The notes beneath the pieces are model-generated. The model did no database searches and had not been told where the DNA came from. It saw only the letters and a list, made by a program, of their open reading frames with translations. DNA of 55,107 bases from an uncultured Prevotellaceae bacterium. GTDB lineage: Bacteria; Bacteroidota; Bacteroidia; Bacteroidales; Bacteroidaceae. Shown here piece by piece: positions 37,392 through 45,519 of the stretch; the stretch's first letter is position 1, and every line of letters begins with the position of its first letter. The stretch lies in NCBI GenBank assembly GCA_900318995.1, contig ONMR01000013.1:1-55107 (forward strand), written 5' to 3'. The translations under genes and the position numbers were made by a program.

Positions 37392-39095
37392 TTACTCTAT
37401 ATTGGTCAACTTGTTGGTCGGATTAGGATTGTTTGGAGTCTGCATAACACCATCTATTTCAACCGGCGTATCATCATAAGGAATAATATATTCATTATTC
37501 TCCATTTCCCTGGTCGGGATGCACAGGTTCCAATACGGGCTTACCTCTTTAACATCATATTTTTGAGTAGCATGGATTGTGTTTGCGCCATCATACCAGG
37601 TTTTGATTCCCGGTCTGATACGTTTTGCATCAAAATAGCCAACACCCTCACCCCAGAACTCAACACGCTTCTGATACAGGACCTCTTCCTGGAAATTCTT
37701 TACAAAGCCCTGATCAAATGTTGACTTTGCCTCATCATAAGTATAAGCGGGATCACGATATGTCTGCATGAAAGCCTCAAGAGCGGCTCCACCGGCAGCC
37801 TCGCCGTCTCTCATACCGATAGCCTCAGCCTCTATCAAGTACATTTCCTCAACTCGCATCATCGGGAAATCAACGGCACCACCTATAGAGTATGTCTCCC
37901 AATCGCCACCTTTGCAGCGGATCTTGAATGACATATAATCCGGAAGTTCGTCAAAAGGATAAGCTTTCAGATATCCGGTAGCATTGGCCCATTTGTAGTA
38001 TGACTGATCATAAGTTGTCCTGTCGGGGTCAATGAATGATTTCTTACGGAAATCAGTTCTGTTCATTCTGTCATACAACCAACGGTTTATTGCCAACTGG
38101 GTAAGTGAGTTGTAGCCCCAGTCTGCCTCACCGGCCAGGAAACCGGTCGGGTTGCAGAGGTTACCCATATTGTTTGCCGAAATGGTATAGTACCACATCC
38201 AGGAGTTATTACCTGAAGCATCGCAGAAAGCCTTCTTGGGATCAAGCCACTCATTTTCGGTAAGAGGAGTCTTGCCAGAGGCGGTAATGGCCTTCCTTGC
38301 ATATACAGCTGCAGAATCATAATTCTCAATTGCAAGATACATCCTAGCCTTAAGGCCATAGACTACGGCGATTGAAGGATAGAGACCATTCACAGGCTTG
38401 TATCCGTCCAGCAACACCTGAGCCTTGTCCAAATCTGAAAGAACCAGATCGGAAACAGCTGCCTTAGGAGCACGGGATGACTTATACGGAGACTCCGACT
38501 CACCACTGGACAGTACGATAGGAACAGTAAGTCCGTCTATCTTTGAGCAATCTGTATATTCGTTAAGCGCAGGCAGATATATATTATACAAATCATGATA
38601 CATCAAGGCACGATATGTATAAGCTATGCCTAAATAGCTTTTAAGTTGCGAGTTCAGATCGTCATAATCTTGATTACACAGAGGACCTATGATATCATTT
38701 GCGCCCTTGATTATCTTATACAATGTCATATAAGGAACCAATGTACGGTTGTTCTTTTCATCCATAACATAACCGTATGAACCAGTATAACCTGTCCACC
38801 AATCGTAGCCGATAGTGGCTGAGTTGTTAACCATATCACAAGTCATTCTGGCATAGGTGATAAGAAGACCGGCATAAGAGATATCAAATTCCAACTGATT
38901 ATCAGAGCCAAAGAAGAAATATGGCTGATATGTCTGTGAGATCAAACCGTCAATTGAAGCGGTAAGGGCAACAGGGCTTTTTCCCACTTGCTCCGCAGTG
39001 GCAGAACCCTCATAGGGAACAGTCTCCTCAATACAACCTGTCAAAAGGGCTGCAGAAGAACATGCAACTACAATAGTTTTGAATATCTTTTTCAT
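37392..39095 (-). CDS. SusD/RagB family nutrient-binding lipoprotein
   Basis: This outer-membrane lipoprotein forms the lid over its SusC partner and binds the incoming nutrient. The 567 residues begin with a signal and lipobox (LLTGC, Cys21). SusD-family features follow: the helical region SQLKSYLGIAYTYRALMYHD, the tetratricopeptide-like helices around 230-270 (AVVYGLKARMYLAIENYDSA), the PMMRVEEMYLIEAEAIG motif, and the C-terminal VLYQKRVEFWGEG. It lies 19 bases after susC. The substrate is unknown, and the downstream protease suggests peptides. Confidence 0.95.
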   Translation of the reverse strand: MKKIFKTIVVACSSAALLTGCIEETVPYEGSATAEQVGKSPVALTASIDGLISQTYQPYFFFGSDNQLEFDISYAGLLITYARMTCDMVNNSATIGYDWWTGYTGSYGYVMDEKNNRTLVPYMTLYKIIKGANDIIGPLCNQDYDDLNSQLKSYLGIAYTYRALMYHDLYNIYLPALNEYTDCSKIDGLTVPIVLSSGESESPYKSSRAPKAAVSDLVLSDLDKAQVLLDGYKPVNGLYPSIAVVYGLKARMYLAIENYDSAAVYARKAITASGKTPLTENEWLDPKKAFCDASGNNSWMWYYTISANNMGNLCNPTGFLAGEADWGYNSLTQLAINRWLYDRMNRTDFRKKSFIDPDRTTYDQSYYKWANATGYLKAYPFDELPDYMSFKIRCKGGDWETYSIGGAVDFPMMRVEEMYLIEAEAIGMRDGEAAGGAALEAFMQTYRDPAYTYDEAKSTFDQGFVKNFQEEVLYQKRVEFWGEGVGYFDAKRIRPGIKTWYDGANTIHATQKYDVKEVSPYWNLCIPTREMENNEYIIPYDDTPVEIDGVMQTPNNPNPTNKLTNIE

Positions 39096-39114
39096 ATATG
39101 TATTCTCCTAAAAT

Positions 39115-42100
39115 TTAGAAATTAAATGTTATACCGCCGGAAACCGTTCTCATAGGAGAGTAGTTGGCTGCATTTGATGAAGAATCGTAGCTCTGGCGGG
39201 GATCAAATCCCTGACGTGCAGACCAGTAGTACAGGTTCTCAGCTGCTACATATACCCTGACAGATGCAATACCTGCCCTATTGGTAAGATTTGCCGGGAG
39301 AGTATATCCCAGATTTATGTTCTGCAGATTCAGGTAACTTGCAGAAGTCAGGAATCGGGTTGACTGTGCATTCGCATATGAATCACCCAACTGGAAACGT
39401 GGTATATCCGATGAGGTATTCTCCGGTGTCCAGCTGTCCAGAAGATCTGCGTGATATGCATAACCGGTCTGTGATGCTGTGGGTGAATACATCAGACGTG
39501 CATATGTTGCATCATACTGTGTACCTCCAATCTGATATGTAAAGTTGATTGCAAGGTCAAAGCCGCGATATTCCAAAGATGTACCGAAGCCGCCAAAGAA
39601 TGGAGCCAATGTTGACTTGTCAGTTACATACTGGGTAGCCTTTGAATAGTCATCAGTTGTCTCACGACCGGTTACATTACCTTCATCATCGGTTGTATTC
39701 TTATACCAAAGTGACTTACCTGTGGTAGGATCAACACCTGCGTATTCATATCTGTACCATGAATACATAGGCTTGCCCTCTGTTATGAAGAAACCACCGG
39801 ACATGAAGCCTTTGTATTCATTGCCGTCCAAATCATATGCAGATGACTGCTTGACGCTCTCTGCCAAGGACACAACCTTGTTCTTAAGATAGGAAATATT
39901 ACCGTTGACAGACCAATTGAATGTCTTGGTATTTACAAGAGCAACATTCAGATCAACCTCAACACCGTAGTTGTTCATGTCACCTACGTTCTTGTAGATG
40001 GATGTATAACCCTGTGAAGGAGCAACCGGAGTTGCGAACAGCATATCGGTGGTGTTTCTGTTAAAGAAATCAACGCTACCTGTAATGCGGTCCCTCAGCA
40101 TGCCGAACTCGATACCGGCATTGAAGTTGGTATTGGTCTCCCAAGTGATATCCTTGTTACCCTTAGTAGCGAAGATAGTTGAAACATTTCCGTCTGAGGG
40201 TACAATATCAAACACGTCAGTATATCTGTAACTACCGATGTTATCGTTACCCTGACTTCCGTATGAAGCCTTGAGCTTCAACATATTCAGCCATGAAACA
40301 TCAAACCAGTCGGACTTGCTGACAATCCATGCTGCACCAGCGCTCCAGAAGTTACCCCAACGGTTATCCGGATGGAATCTGGAAGAAGCATCCCTTCTGA
40401 ATGACAAGGAAGCAAAGATTTGCTCGGCAAAATCATACTGAGCACGAACAAAGTATCCTTCGTTATTGTAGATAGTCTTATAAGATTGAGCTTGCTGACC
40501 ATCAACCACGGCACCATCAAGCTCCGTGTTTTCCTGAGAGAACATCTTGCTCTTGCCAGCACCTAAGAGATAATACTGCCTCTTATAGTACTCATGTCCT
40601 AAAAGAACGCTTACATTGTTATCACCGAAAGAGTGGTTAAAGTTAAGCAACTGCTGGGTATTCCATGTATATAATCTGGTATGGTAAATATCCACTGTGC
40701 CACCGGTTGTCCTGAACTGTCCATAATATGGATTGTACACATATTTTGTGCGAGTTTCATCAACGTATGATGTTCCATTGACAGTAAAGGTCAGGAATTT
40801 GGCCAGTTTGACGTCAGCGTAGCCCTGAACGTTTATGGCGTTGCCCTCACCATTATTAGTATTGAGACGTGTGGCCAACAGAGGGTTAGCATCGGTGATG
40901 AACGGACGTATTGTACCAGGAATACCACCGTTTCCTATATTACCATTACCATGATCCATCAGTTTGATTCCATTATCATCTACATATATGGAACCATCAG
41001 CATTCCTAACCCAAAGAGGATAGATAGGTGCTATCTGTGATGTATAAGCCCAGATGTTAGCGGTAGAATTGTCGGTACCATTGTTGCTCAAAGTATTTGT
41101 TTCATAATTGGTATATGACATGTTGACGCCGGTCTTCAACCACTTCTTTGCCTGATAATCAGCCTTAAGACGTGCAGCCAGACGCCTGAAATCAGATTTC
41201 TCGGTAATACCCTCATCGTTCAGGTAAGAAAGTGATGAGTAGTAATTAATCTTACCCTCTGAACCGGAAACAGTGAATGTATACTCATTTCTGTTACCAT
41301 TCCTATAAGCGTAATCTGACCAATCATCGGGATATACCATAAAATCGCCTATTACATTGCCAAGTTTGGCATTGGGATTAATCTTGCCATTGGTGCCAAT
41401 AAGGGTCTGTCCCTGCGGTACTCCGGAGAATATCTGATAACCAAGACCACCGTTTGCTGCATCTGCAATATTCTCGTTTGCCCTCATATGTGCCTCGGCG
41501 GGAGACAAATTCAATCCGTCAGCGGCTACATAGTAGTTATACAATGCCTTGTAGTGCTGTTCATAATAGCCTCTTGGATCATTTATGGTGTTATACTCCT
41601 TCAAAGCCTTTGTGTTGACACCAAACTTAGCGTCAAATGTAACAATGGCATCGCCCTTTTTGGCATTCTTAGTCGTTATCATAATGACACCGTTGGCACC
41701 ACGCGCACCATACAATGCATTTGATGCTGCATCCTTGAGGACTGTCATTGACTCAATATCGCTGGGAGCGATGTTGTTCATATCTCCGTCAAAGGGAGCG
41801 CCATCAACAACAATCAGAGGATCCTTTCCTGCATTTACCGAACCTATACCATGGATGCGGATTGTAGGTGATGAACCTGGAGCACCATTGCTGGTAACCA
41901 ACTGTACACCGGCAACCTGACCTGCCAGAGCACTTGTAGCGTCGGTAACCTGTGAAAGAGACAGTTTCTGATCATCAATAACCTTGGCAGAACCCGTAAA
42001 AGCCTCCTTGGTTGATGTACCGAATGCTACTATGAGCACATCATCCAAAACTTGAGATTCCTCTTCAAGTGCAATGTTAATCACTCTTCTGCCATTAATT

Positions 42101-42345
42101 GCAATCTCCTGAGTCTTGTAACCAAGAGAAGAAACCATAAGCACAGCATCCGAAGCAGCATTGATCTGATAAAAACCGTCAATATCAGAACTTGAACCTG
42201 TGCTTGTTCCCTTGATCTGAATACCGGCCAAAGGAACGCTTTCGCCAGTAGAACCGTCAGTAATCTTGCCAGTCACTGTTATTGTCTGTGCGAACATGCC
42301 GCACGACATTGTCGCAACTAACAAGAAAAGAAATAGTTTTTTCAT
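39115..42345 (-). CDS. SusC/RagA family TonB-dependent outer-membrane transporter
   Basis: This 1076-residue TonB-dependent receptor imports substrates across the outer membrane with its SusD partner. Signal peptide to about residue 20 (MFAQ). A carboxypeptidase-regulatory-like domain follows (about 22-105, TVTGKITDGSTGESVPLAGI, DGFYQINAASDAVLMVSSLG). Next come the plug (about 120-230, with SSPTIRIHGIGSVNAGKDPL and NALYGARGANGVIMITTKNA) and a 22-strand barrel ending in the terminal Phe of GGITFNF. It is the first gene of the operon; the promoter is about 125 bases upstream. No ECF sigma, anti-sigma or hybrid two-component gene adjoins it. Confidence 0.96.
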   Translation of the reverse strand: MKKLFLFLLVATMSCGMFAQTITVTGKITDGSTGESVPLAGIQIKGTSTGSSSDIDGFYQINAASDAVLMVSSLGYKTQEIAINGRRVINIALEEESQVLDDVLIVAFGTSTKEAFTGSAKVIDDQKLSLSQVTDATSALAGQVAGVQLVTSNGAPGSSPTIRIHGIGSVNAGKDPLIVVDGAPFDGDMNNIAPSDIESMTVLKDAASNALYGARGANGVIMITTKNAKKGDAIVTFDAKFGVNTKALKEYNTINDPRGYYEQHYKALYNYYVAADGLNLSPAEAHMRANENIADAANGGLGYQIFSGVPQGQTLIGTNGKINPNAKLGNVIGDFMVYPDDWSDYAYRNGNRNEYTFTVSGSEGKINYYSSLSYLNDEGITEKSDFRRLAARLKADYQAKKWLKTGVNMSYTNYETNTLSNNGTDNSTANIWAYTSQIAPIYPLWVRNADGSIYVDDNGIKLMDHGNGNIGNGGIPGTIRPFITDANPLLATRLNTNNGEGNAINVQGYADVKLAKFLTFTVNGTSYVDETRTKYVYNPYYGQFRTTGGTVDIYHTRLYTWNTQQLLNFNHSFGDNNVSVLLGHEYYKRQYYLLGAGKSKMFSQENTELDGAVVDGQQAQSYKTIYNNEGYFVRAQYDFAEQIFASLSFRRDASSRFHPDNRWGNFWSAGAAWIVSKSDWFDVSWLNMLKLKASYGSQGNDNIGSYRYTDVFDIVPSDGNVSTIFATKGNKDITWETNTNFNAGIEFGMLRDRITGSVDFFNRNTTDMLFATPVAPSQGYTSIYKNVGDMNNYGVEVDLNVALVNTKTFNWSVNGNISYLKNKVVSLAESVKQSSAYDLDGNEYKGFMSGGFFITEGKPMYSWYRYEYAGVDPTTGKSLWYKNTTDDEGNVTGRETTDDYSKATQYVTDKSTLAPFFGGFGTSLEYRGFDLAINFTYQIGGTQYDATYARLMYSPTASQTGYAYHADLLDSWTPENTSSDIPRFQLGDSYANAQSTRFLTSASYLNLQNINLGYTLPANLTNRAGIASVRVYVAAENLYYWSARQGFDPRQSYDSSSNAANYSPMRTVSGGITFNF

Positions 42346-42383
42346 AAGATTTGTGTGAATGAATTTATTGTTTAGTTGTGATA

Positions 42384-42408
42384 GTTTAGTTTTAGTTTAG
42401 TTTTAGTT
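42384..42408. repeat. Tandem 11-mer repeat TTTAGTTTTAG
   Basis: Just over two copies of TTTAGTTTTAG lie side by side in the leader between the susC promoter and start codon. They fall inside the transcribed susC leader, about 40-60 bases before the ATG. Confidence 0.6.
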
Positions 42409-42469
42409 CACCTTTACCTTTTTATAATGTGAAGCACTCTATAACACGGGGTTCATTAACTTTAGCCAA

Positions 42470-42500
42470 CAAATTTATGGAATTTTATTTTAATGGCAAA
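42470..42500 (-). promoter_or_regulatory. Promoter of the SusC/D-protease operon
   Basis: Minus-strand TAAATTTG (42470-42477) is an exact -7 box, with TTTG (42497-42500) exactly 19 bases upstream. The leader to the susC ATG is about 118 bases. This is a standard housekeeping-type promoter, not an ECF-type one. Confidence 0.72.
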
Positions 42501-42802
42501 TTATATTTAAAAAAAAACAACTTCATTTTGCAACAAAATACTGTTTGTATTTCCATTTTATAATTAACAGGCAACTCTTTGGATATAAAGCAGGCGATTG
42601 AAATACAAGAAACATCTTTCTCTTTGTCCCAAGCGGATCCGGAATATTTGCATAAGCACCGCATATTTATTCGGTATCATTCTTTATTAATAAACCCCGA
42701 TAAGCAACTTTAATGATAAGATATATTAAAAAGGTGTATACAAACCTTTATTTTAGTTTTTAGTTTTGGGTCGTCTGTTACGTCTATTAAAATACAATTG
42801 AT

Positions 42803-42829
42803 TAATTTTGCCTTTTAAAGATAAGGCAA
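42803..42829 (+). promoter_or_regulatory. Possible -7 box and hairpin before the PASTA gene
   Basis: TAATTTTG (42803-42810) matches the -7 consensus; only a weak TTA lies near -33. It overlaps an inverted repeat TTGCCTT/AAGGCAA (42808-42814 and 42823-42829) with an 8-base loop that ends 1 base before the ATG. Confidence 0.45.
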
Positions 42830-42830
42830 T

Positions 42831-43445
42831 ATGGCTAAAATAGAGAAATCAACCAAACACAGTATTCTAAAGATTCTATTGCACCTGCTCATAATGCTGG
42901 TCATTGTTGTTATCCTGCTGTTCTGCGTGATGAGTTGGATTAACAGATACACAAGACACGGACAGTATATCTCCGTTCCGGATGTGTCCGGCATGTTTGA
43001 GGAGGAGGCAGGTCAGGCCTTAGCTGCCAAAGGACTCAAATATGAGGTGTTGGACTATAAATATGATAAGGCTGTGGTTGAGGGTGGCGTCATTGAGCAA
43101 AAGCCCAAGCCCGGTGCCTATGTAAAGGATGGGCGTAAGGTATATCTGACCCTGAATTCCGGTAAGGAGCCCATGAGAGCTGTACCCGATGTGGCCGACA
43201 ACAGTTCGCTGCGTGCGGCCGAATCAAGACTTGAAGCTGCAGGGTTCAAACTGGACAAAACGGTTTATGTGGACGGTGATATGGACTGGGTCTATGAGAT
43301 AAGATATAAGGGAGAGGCCATTGAGGCCGGCACCGAGATACCCGAAGGATCCGTCCTGACCATCGTTGCCGGAAACGGCAATCCTGTGGAACGCATAGAG
43401 GAGGCTGACTCTACTACTATAATTGACTCTGAATTCTTTGAATGA
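42831..43445 (+). CDS. Membrane-anchored PASTA-domain protein
   Basis: This 204-residue protein has a short cytoplasmic start, one transmembrane helix (about 14-36, LLHLLIMLVIVVILLFCVMS) and two to three PASTA repeats outside: ISVPDVSGMFEEEAGQALAA, AVPDVADNSSLRAAESRLEA, and a partial third ending at GSVLTIVAGNG. PASTA domains bind peptidoglycan or muropeptides. No kinase domain is attached, unlike PknB/StkP. It opens an operon with rluD and ddl and overlaps rluD by ATGA. A cell-wall sensing or scaffold role is inferred. Confidence 0.88.
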   Translation: MAKIEKSTKHSILKILLHLLIMLVIVVILLFCVMSWINRYTRHGQYISVPDVSGMFEEEAGQALAAKGLKYEVLDYKYDKAVVEGGVIEQKPKPGAYVKDGRKVYLTLNSGKEPMRAVPDVADNSSLRAAESRLEAAGFKLDKTVYVDGDMDWVYEIRYKGEAIEAGTEIPEGSVLTIVAGNGNPVERIEEADSTTIIDSEFFE

Positions 43446-44521
43446 TCCCCATGCAGGAACTGCAAGATGAGATTGACGAGTCGCTGGACGACCTGGAACC
43501 TGCCCCTGATGCGGTAGAACTCTATGAGCATTTCCGCGTTGTGGCTGATAAGGGCCAGAGTCTGCTCCGTGTTGACAAGTTCCTGTACGACCATCTGGAG
43601 CACTCTTCCAGAAACAGGATTCAGAATGCCGCCGATGCAGGAATGGTTATGGCAAACGGCCGCCCGGTAAAGAGTAACTATAAGGTCAAGCCGCTGGACG
43701 TGATCACTGTCATGATGGACCGCCCGCGTTACAGCAGTGATATAGAACCTGAAGACATTCCCCTGGATATAGTTTATGAGGATGACTGCCTTCTGGTGGT
43801 AAACAAACCTGCAGGGTTGGTGGTGCACCCGGGATGCGGAAATTTCCACGGAACTTTGGTAAATGCCGTAGCCTGGCATTTGAGGGATAATCCGGACTAT
43901 GACCCCAACAGTCCGCAAGTGGGGCTTGTTCACCGTATTGACAAAGATACCAGCGGTCTGCTGGTGGTAGCAAAGACTCCCGATGCCAAGACAAGTCTGG
44001 GCAAGCAGTTCTATGACAAGACCACCAAGCGGGCATACCAGGCTTTGGTTTGGGGTGTGCCGGAGCCGGCAGAAGGCACGATAGAGAGCCAGATAACCCG
44101 CAACCCCAAGGACCGGCTGCAGATGGCGGTATCATTTGACCCGGAAGTAGGCAAACATGCCGTCACGCATTACACGGTTCTGGAGAGGTTTGGATATACT
44201 TCTTTGGTGGAATGCCGTCTGGAGACCGGACGGACACACCAGATAAGGGTCCATATGAGACACATCGGTCATCCTCTTTTCAGTGACAGCCGATATGGAG
44301 GAGACCAGATACTGAAAGGTACCACTTTCAGCCGTTACCGTCAGTTTGTACAGAACTGCTTTGAAACATGTCCGCGTCAGGCACTTCACGCCAAGACACT
44401 GGGTTTTGTGCACCCGGTCACCGGCAAGGAGATGTTCTTCAACTCGGAACTGCCGGAAGATATGGCTACTCTCATAGGGAGATGGCGTGACTACGTAAAT
44501 ACAAGGGATTTTGACAAATAG
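43442..44521 (+). CDS. rluD: 23S rRNA pseudouridine synthase, RluD type
   Basis: RluD makes pseudouridines in helix 69 of 23S rRNA. The 359 residues show an N-terminal S4 RNA-binding domain (about 42-105, LLRVDKFLYDHLEHSSRNRI) and the catalytic domain with the key Asp in VHRIDKDTSGLLVVAKT. RPLV-type signatures ETGRTHQIRVHMRHIGHPL and FSDSRYGGD follow. It starts at the ATG overlapping the PASTA stop (MIPMQELQDE), and a second ATG three codons on is possible. RluD versus RluA/RluC specificity is inferred from length and S4 domain. Confidence 0.88.
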   Translation: MIPMQELQDEIDESLDDLEPAPDAVELYEHFRVVADKGQSLLRVDKFLYDHLEHSSRNRIQNAADAGMVMANGRPVKSNYKVKPLDVITVMMDRPRYSSDIEPEDIPLDIVYEDDCLLVVNKPAGLVVHPGCGNFHGTLVNAVAWHLRDNPDYDPNSPQVGLVHRIDKDTSGLLVVAKTPDAKTSLGKQFYDKTTKRAYQALVWGVPEPAEGTIESQITRNPKDRLQMAVSFDPEVGKHAVTHYTVLERFGYTSLVECRLETGRTHQIRVHMRHIGHPLFSDSRYGGDQILKGTTFSRYRQFVQNCFETCPRQALHAKTLGFVHPVTGKEMFFNSELPEDMATLIGRWRDYVNTRDFDK

Positions 44522-44531
44522 CAATGATAAT

Positions 44532-45509
44532 ATGAGCAAACGCATTATTGCAATAGTAGCAGGAGGAGATTCAAGCGAAAATCCGGTTTCATTAAGGAGT
44601 GCAGCCACTATCCTTGAGCATATGGACAAGGATAGATATGAGCCTTACATCGTTGAGATTGAGGGAAAGAACTGGCAGGTTCATATAAAGGACGGAGTTA
44701 CCGTCCCGGTTGACCGCAATGATTTCAGTTTCCAGATGGGAAGCACTAGGAAAGTGTTTGATTACGCATACATCACAATACACGGAACCCCCGGTGAAAA
44801 CGGCGTTTTTGAAGGATATCTCCGACTAATGCGCATCCCGTTCTCCACATGCGATGTGTTGGCATCGGCACTTACTTTCAACAAATTTGTGCTCAACAAG
44901 ACCATGAAGAGCTGCAAGGTTAACGTTGCCAATTCACGTCGCCTGCGCAAGGGTGATGCCGTGGATCCGGACAAGATAATACGCAAGGTGGGGCTGCCCT
45001 GCTTCATCAAGCCCACCGACGGTGGTTCAAGTTTTGGCACCACCAAGGTTAAGACCCGCGAACAGATAATACCGGCTGTGGAGGAGGCTTTCAAGGAGAA
45101 CAATGAGATAATGATTGAGTCGTTCATGCAGGGCACAGAGGTTACCAACGGATACTACAAGACCCGCAAACGAGAGGTAAAGCTACCGGTTACCGAAGTG
45201 GTGCCCAAGAGTGACTTCTTTGATTATGATGCAAAATACAACGGCAATGTCGAGGAGATTACCCCGGCCCGAATTCCGGATGAGTTGCGTGACCGTATTC
45301 AGGACCTCACGGCCAAGATCTATGACCTGATAGGTTGTCACGGCATTATCAGGAATGACTACATTATCACTGACGGTGACAAGATTAACCTCCTTGAGGT
45401 GAACACCACCCCGGGCATGACCGCCACCAGTTTCATTCCGCAGCAGATAAAGGCTGCAGGCATGAACCTGACGGATGTTTTCACAGAAATTATTGAGGAC
45501 AGTTTCTAA
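44532..45509 (+). CDS. ddl: D-alanine--D-alanine ligase
   Basis: Ddl joins two D-alanines with ATP for the peptidoglycan stem. The 325-residue ATP-grasp enzyme starts at the ATG at 44532 (MSKRIIAIVAGGDSSENPVS). It shows TIHGTPGENGVFEGYLRLMR, the binding loop KPTDGGSSFGTTKVK, and the C-terminal RNDYIITDGDKINLLEVNTT, then PGMTATSFIPQQ. The metal-binding Glu/Asn pair is in LEVNT. It follows rluD by 10 bases in an operon with the PASTA gene, which fits a cell-wall role. Confidence 0.95.
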   Translation: MSKRIIAIVAGGDSSENPVSLRSAATILEHMDKDRYEPYIVEIEGKNWQVHIKDGVTVPVDRNDFSFQMGSTRKVFDYAYITIHGTPGENGVFEGYLRLMRIPFSTCDVLASALTFNKFVLNKTMKSCKVNVANSRRLRKGDAVDPDKIIRKVGLPCFIKPTDGGSSFGTTKVKTREQIIPAVEEAFKENNEIMIESFMQGTEVTNGYYKTRKREVKLPVTEVVPKSDFFDYDAKYNGNVEEITPARIPDELRDRIQDLTAKIYDLIGCHGIIRNDYIITDGDKINLLEVNTTPGMTATSFIPQQIKAAGMNLTDVFTEIIEDSF

Positions 45510-45519
45510 GACAACAGCG

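Larger units (their letters stand above)
42346..42830. other. Gene-free 485-base region upstream of susC
   Basis: This AT-rich divergent spacer holds the susC promoter (42470-42500), a tandem repeat of the 11-mer TTTAGTTTTAG at about 42384-42408, and a -7-like box (42803-42810) for the PASTA gene. It also holds a 7-bp inverted repeat at 42808-42829. An open frame without ATG (42579-42713, plus strand, 44 codons from a TTG) is present, but I do not recognise its product. I see no tRNA or riboswitch. Confidence 0.6.

Noticed and set aside
43292-43933. 213-codon minus-strand frame across the PASTA and rluD genes
   Set aside because: It overlaps two well-supported genes and has no promoter or family match.
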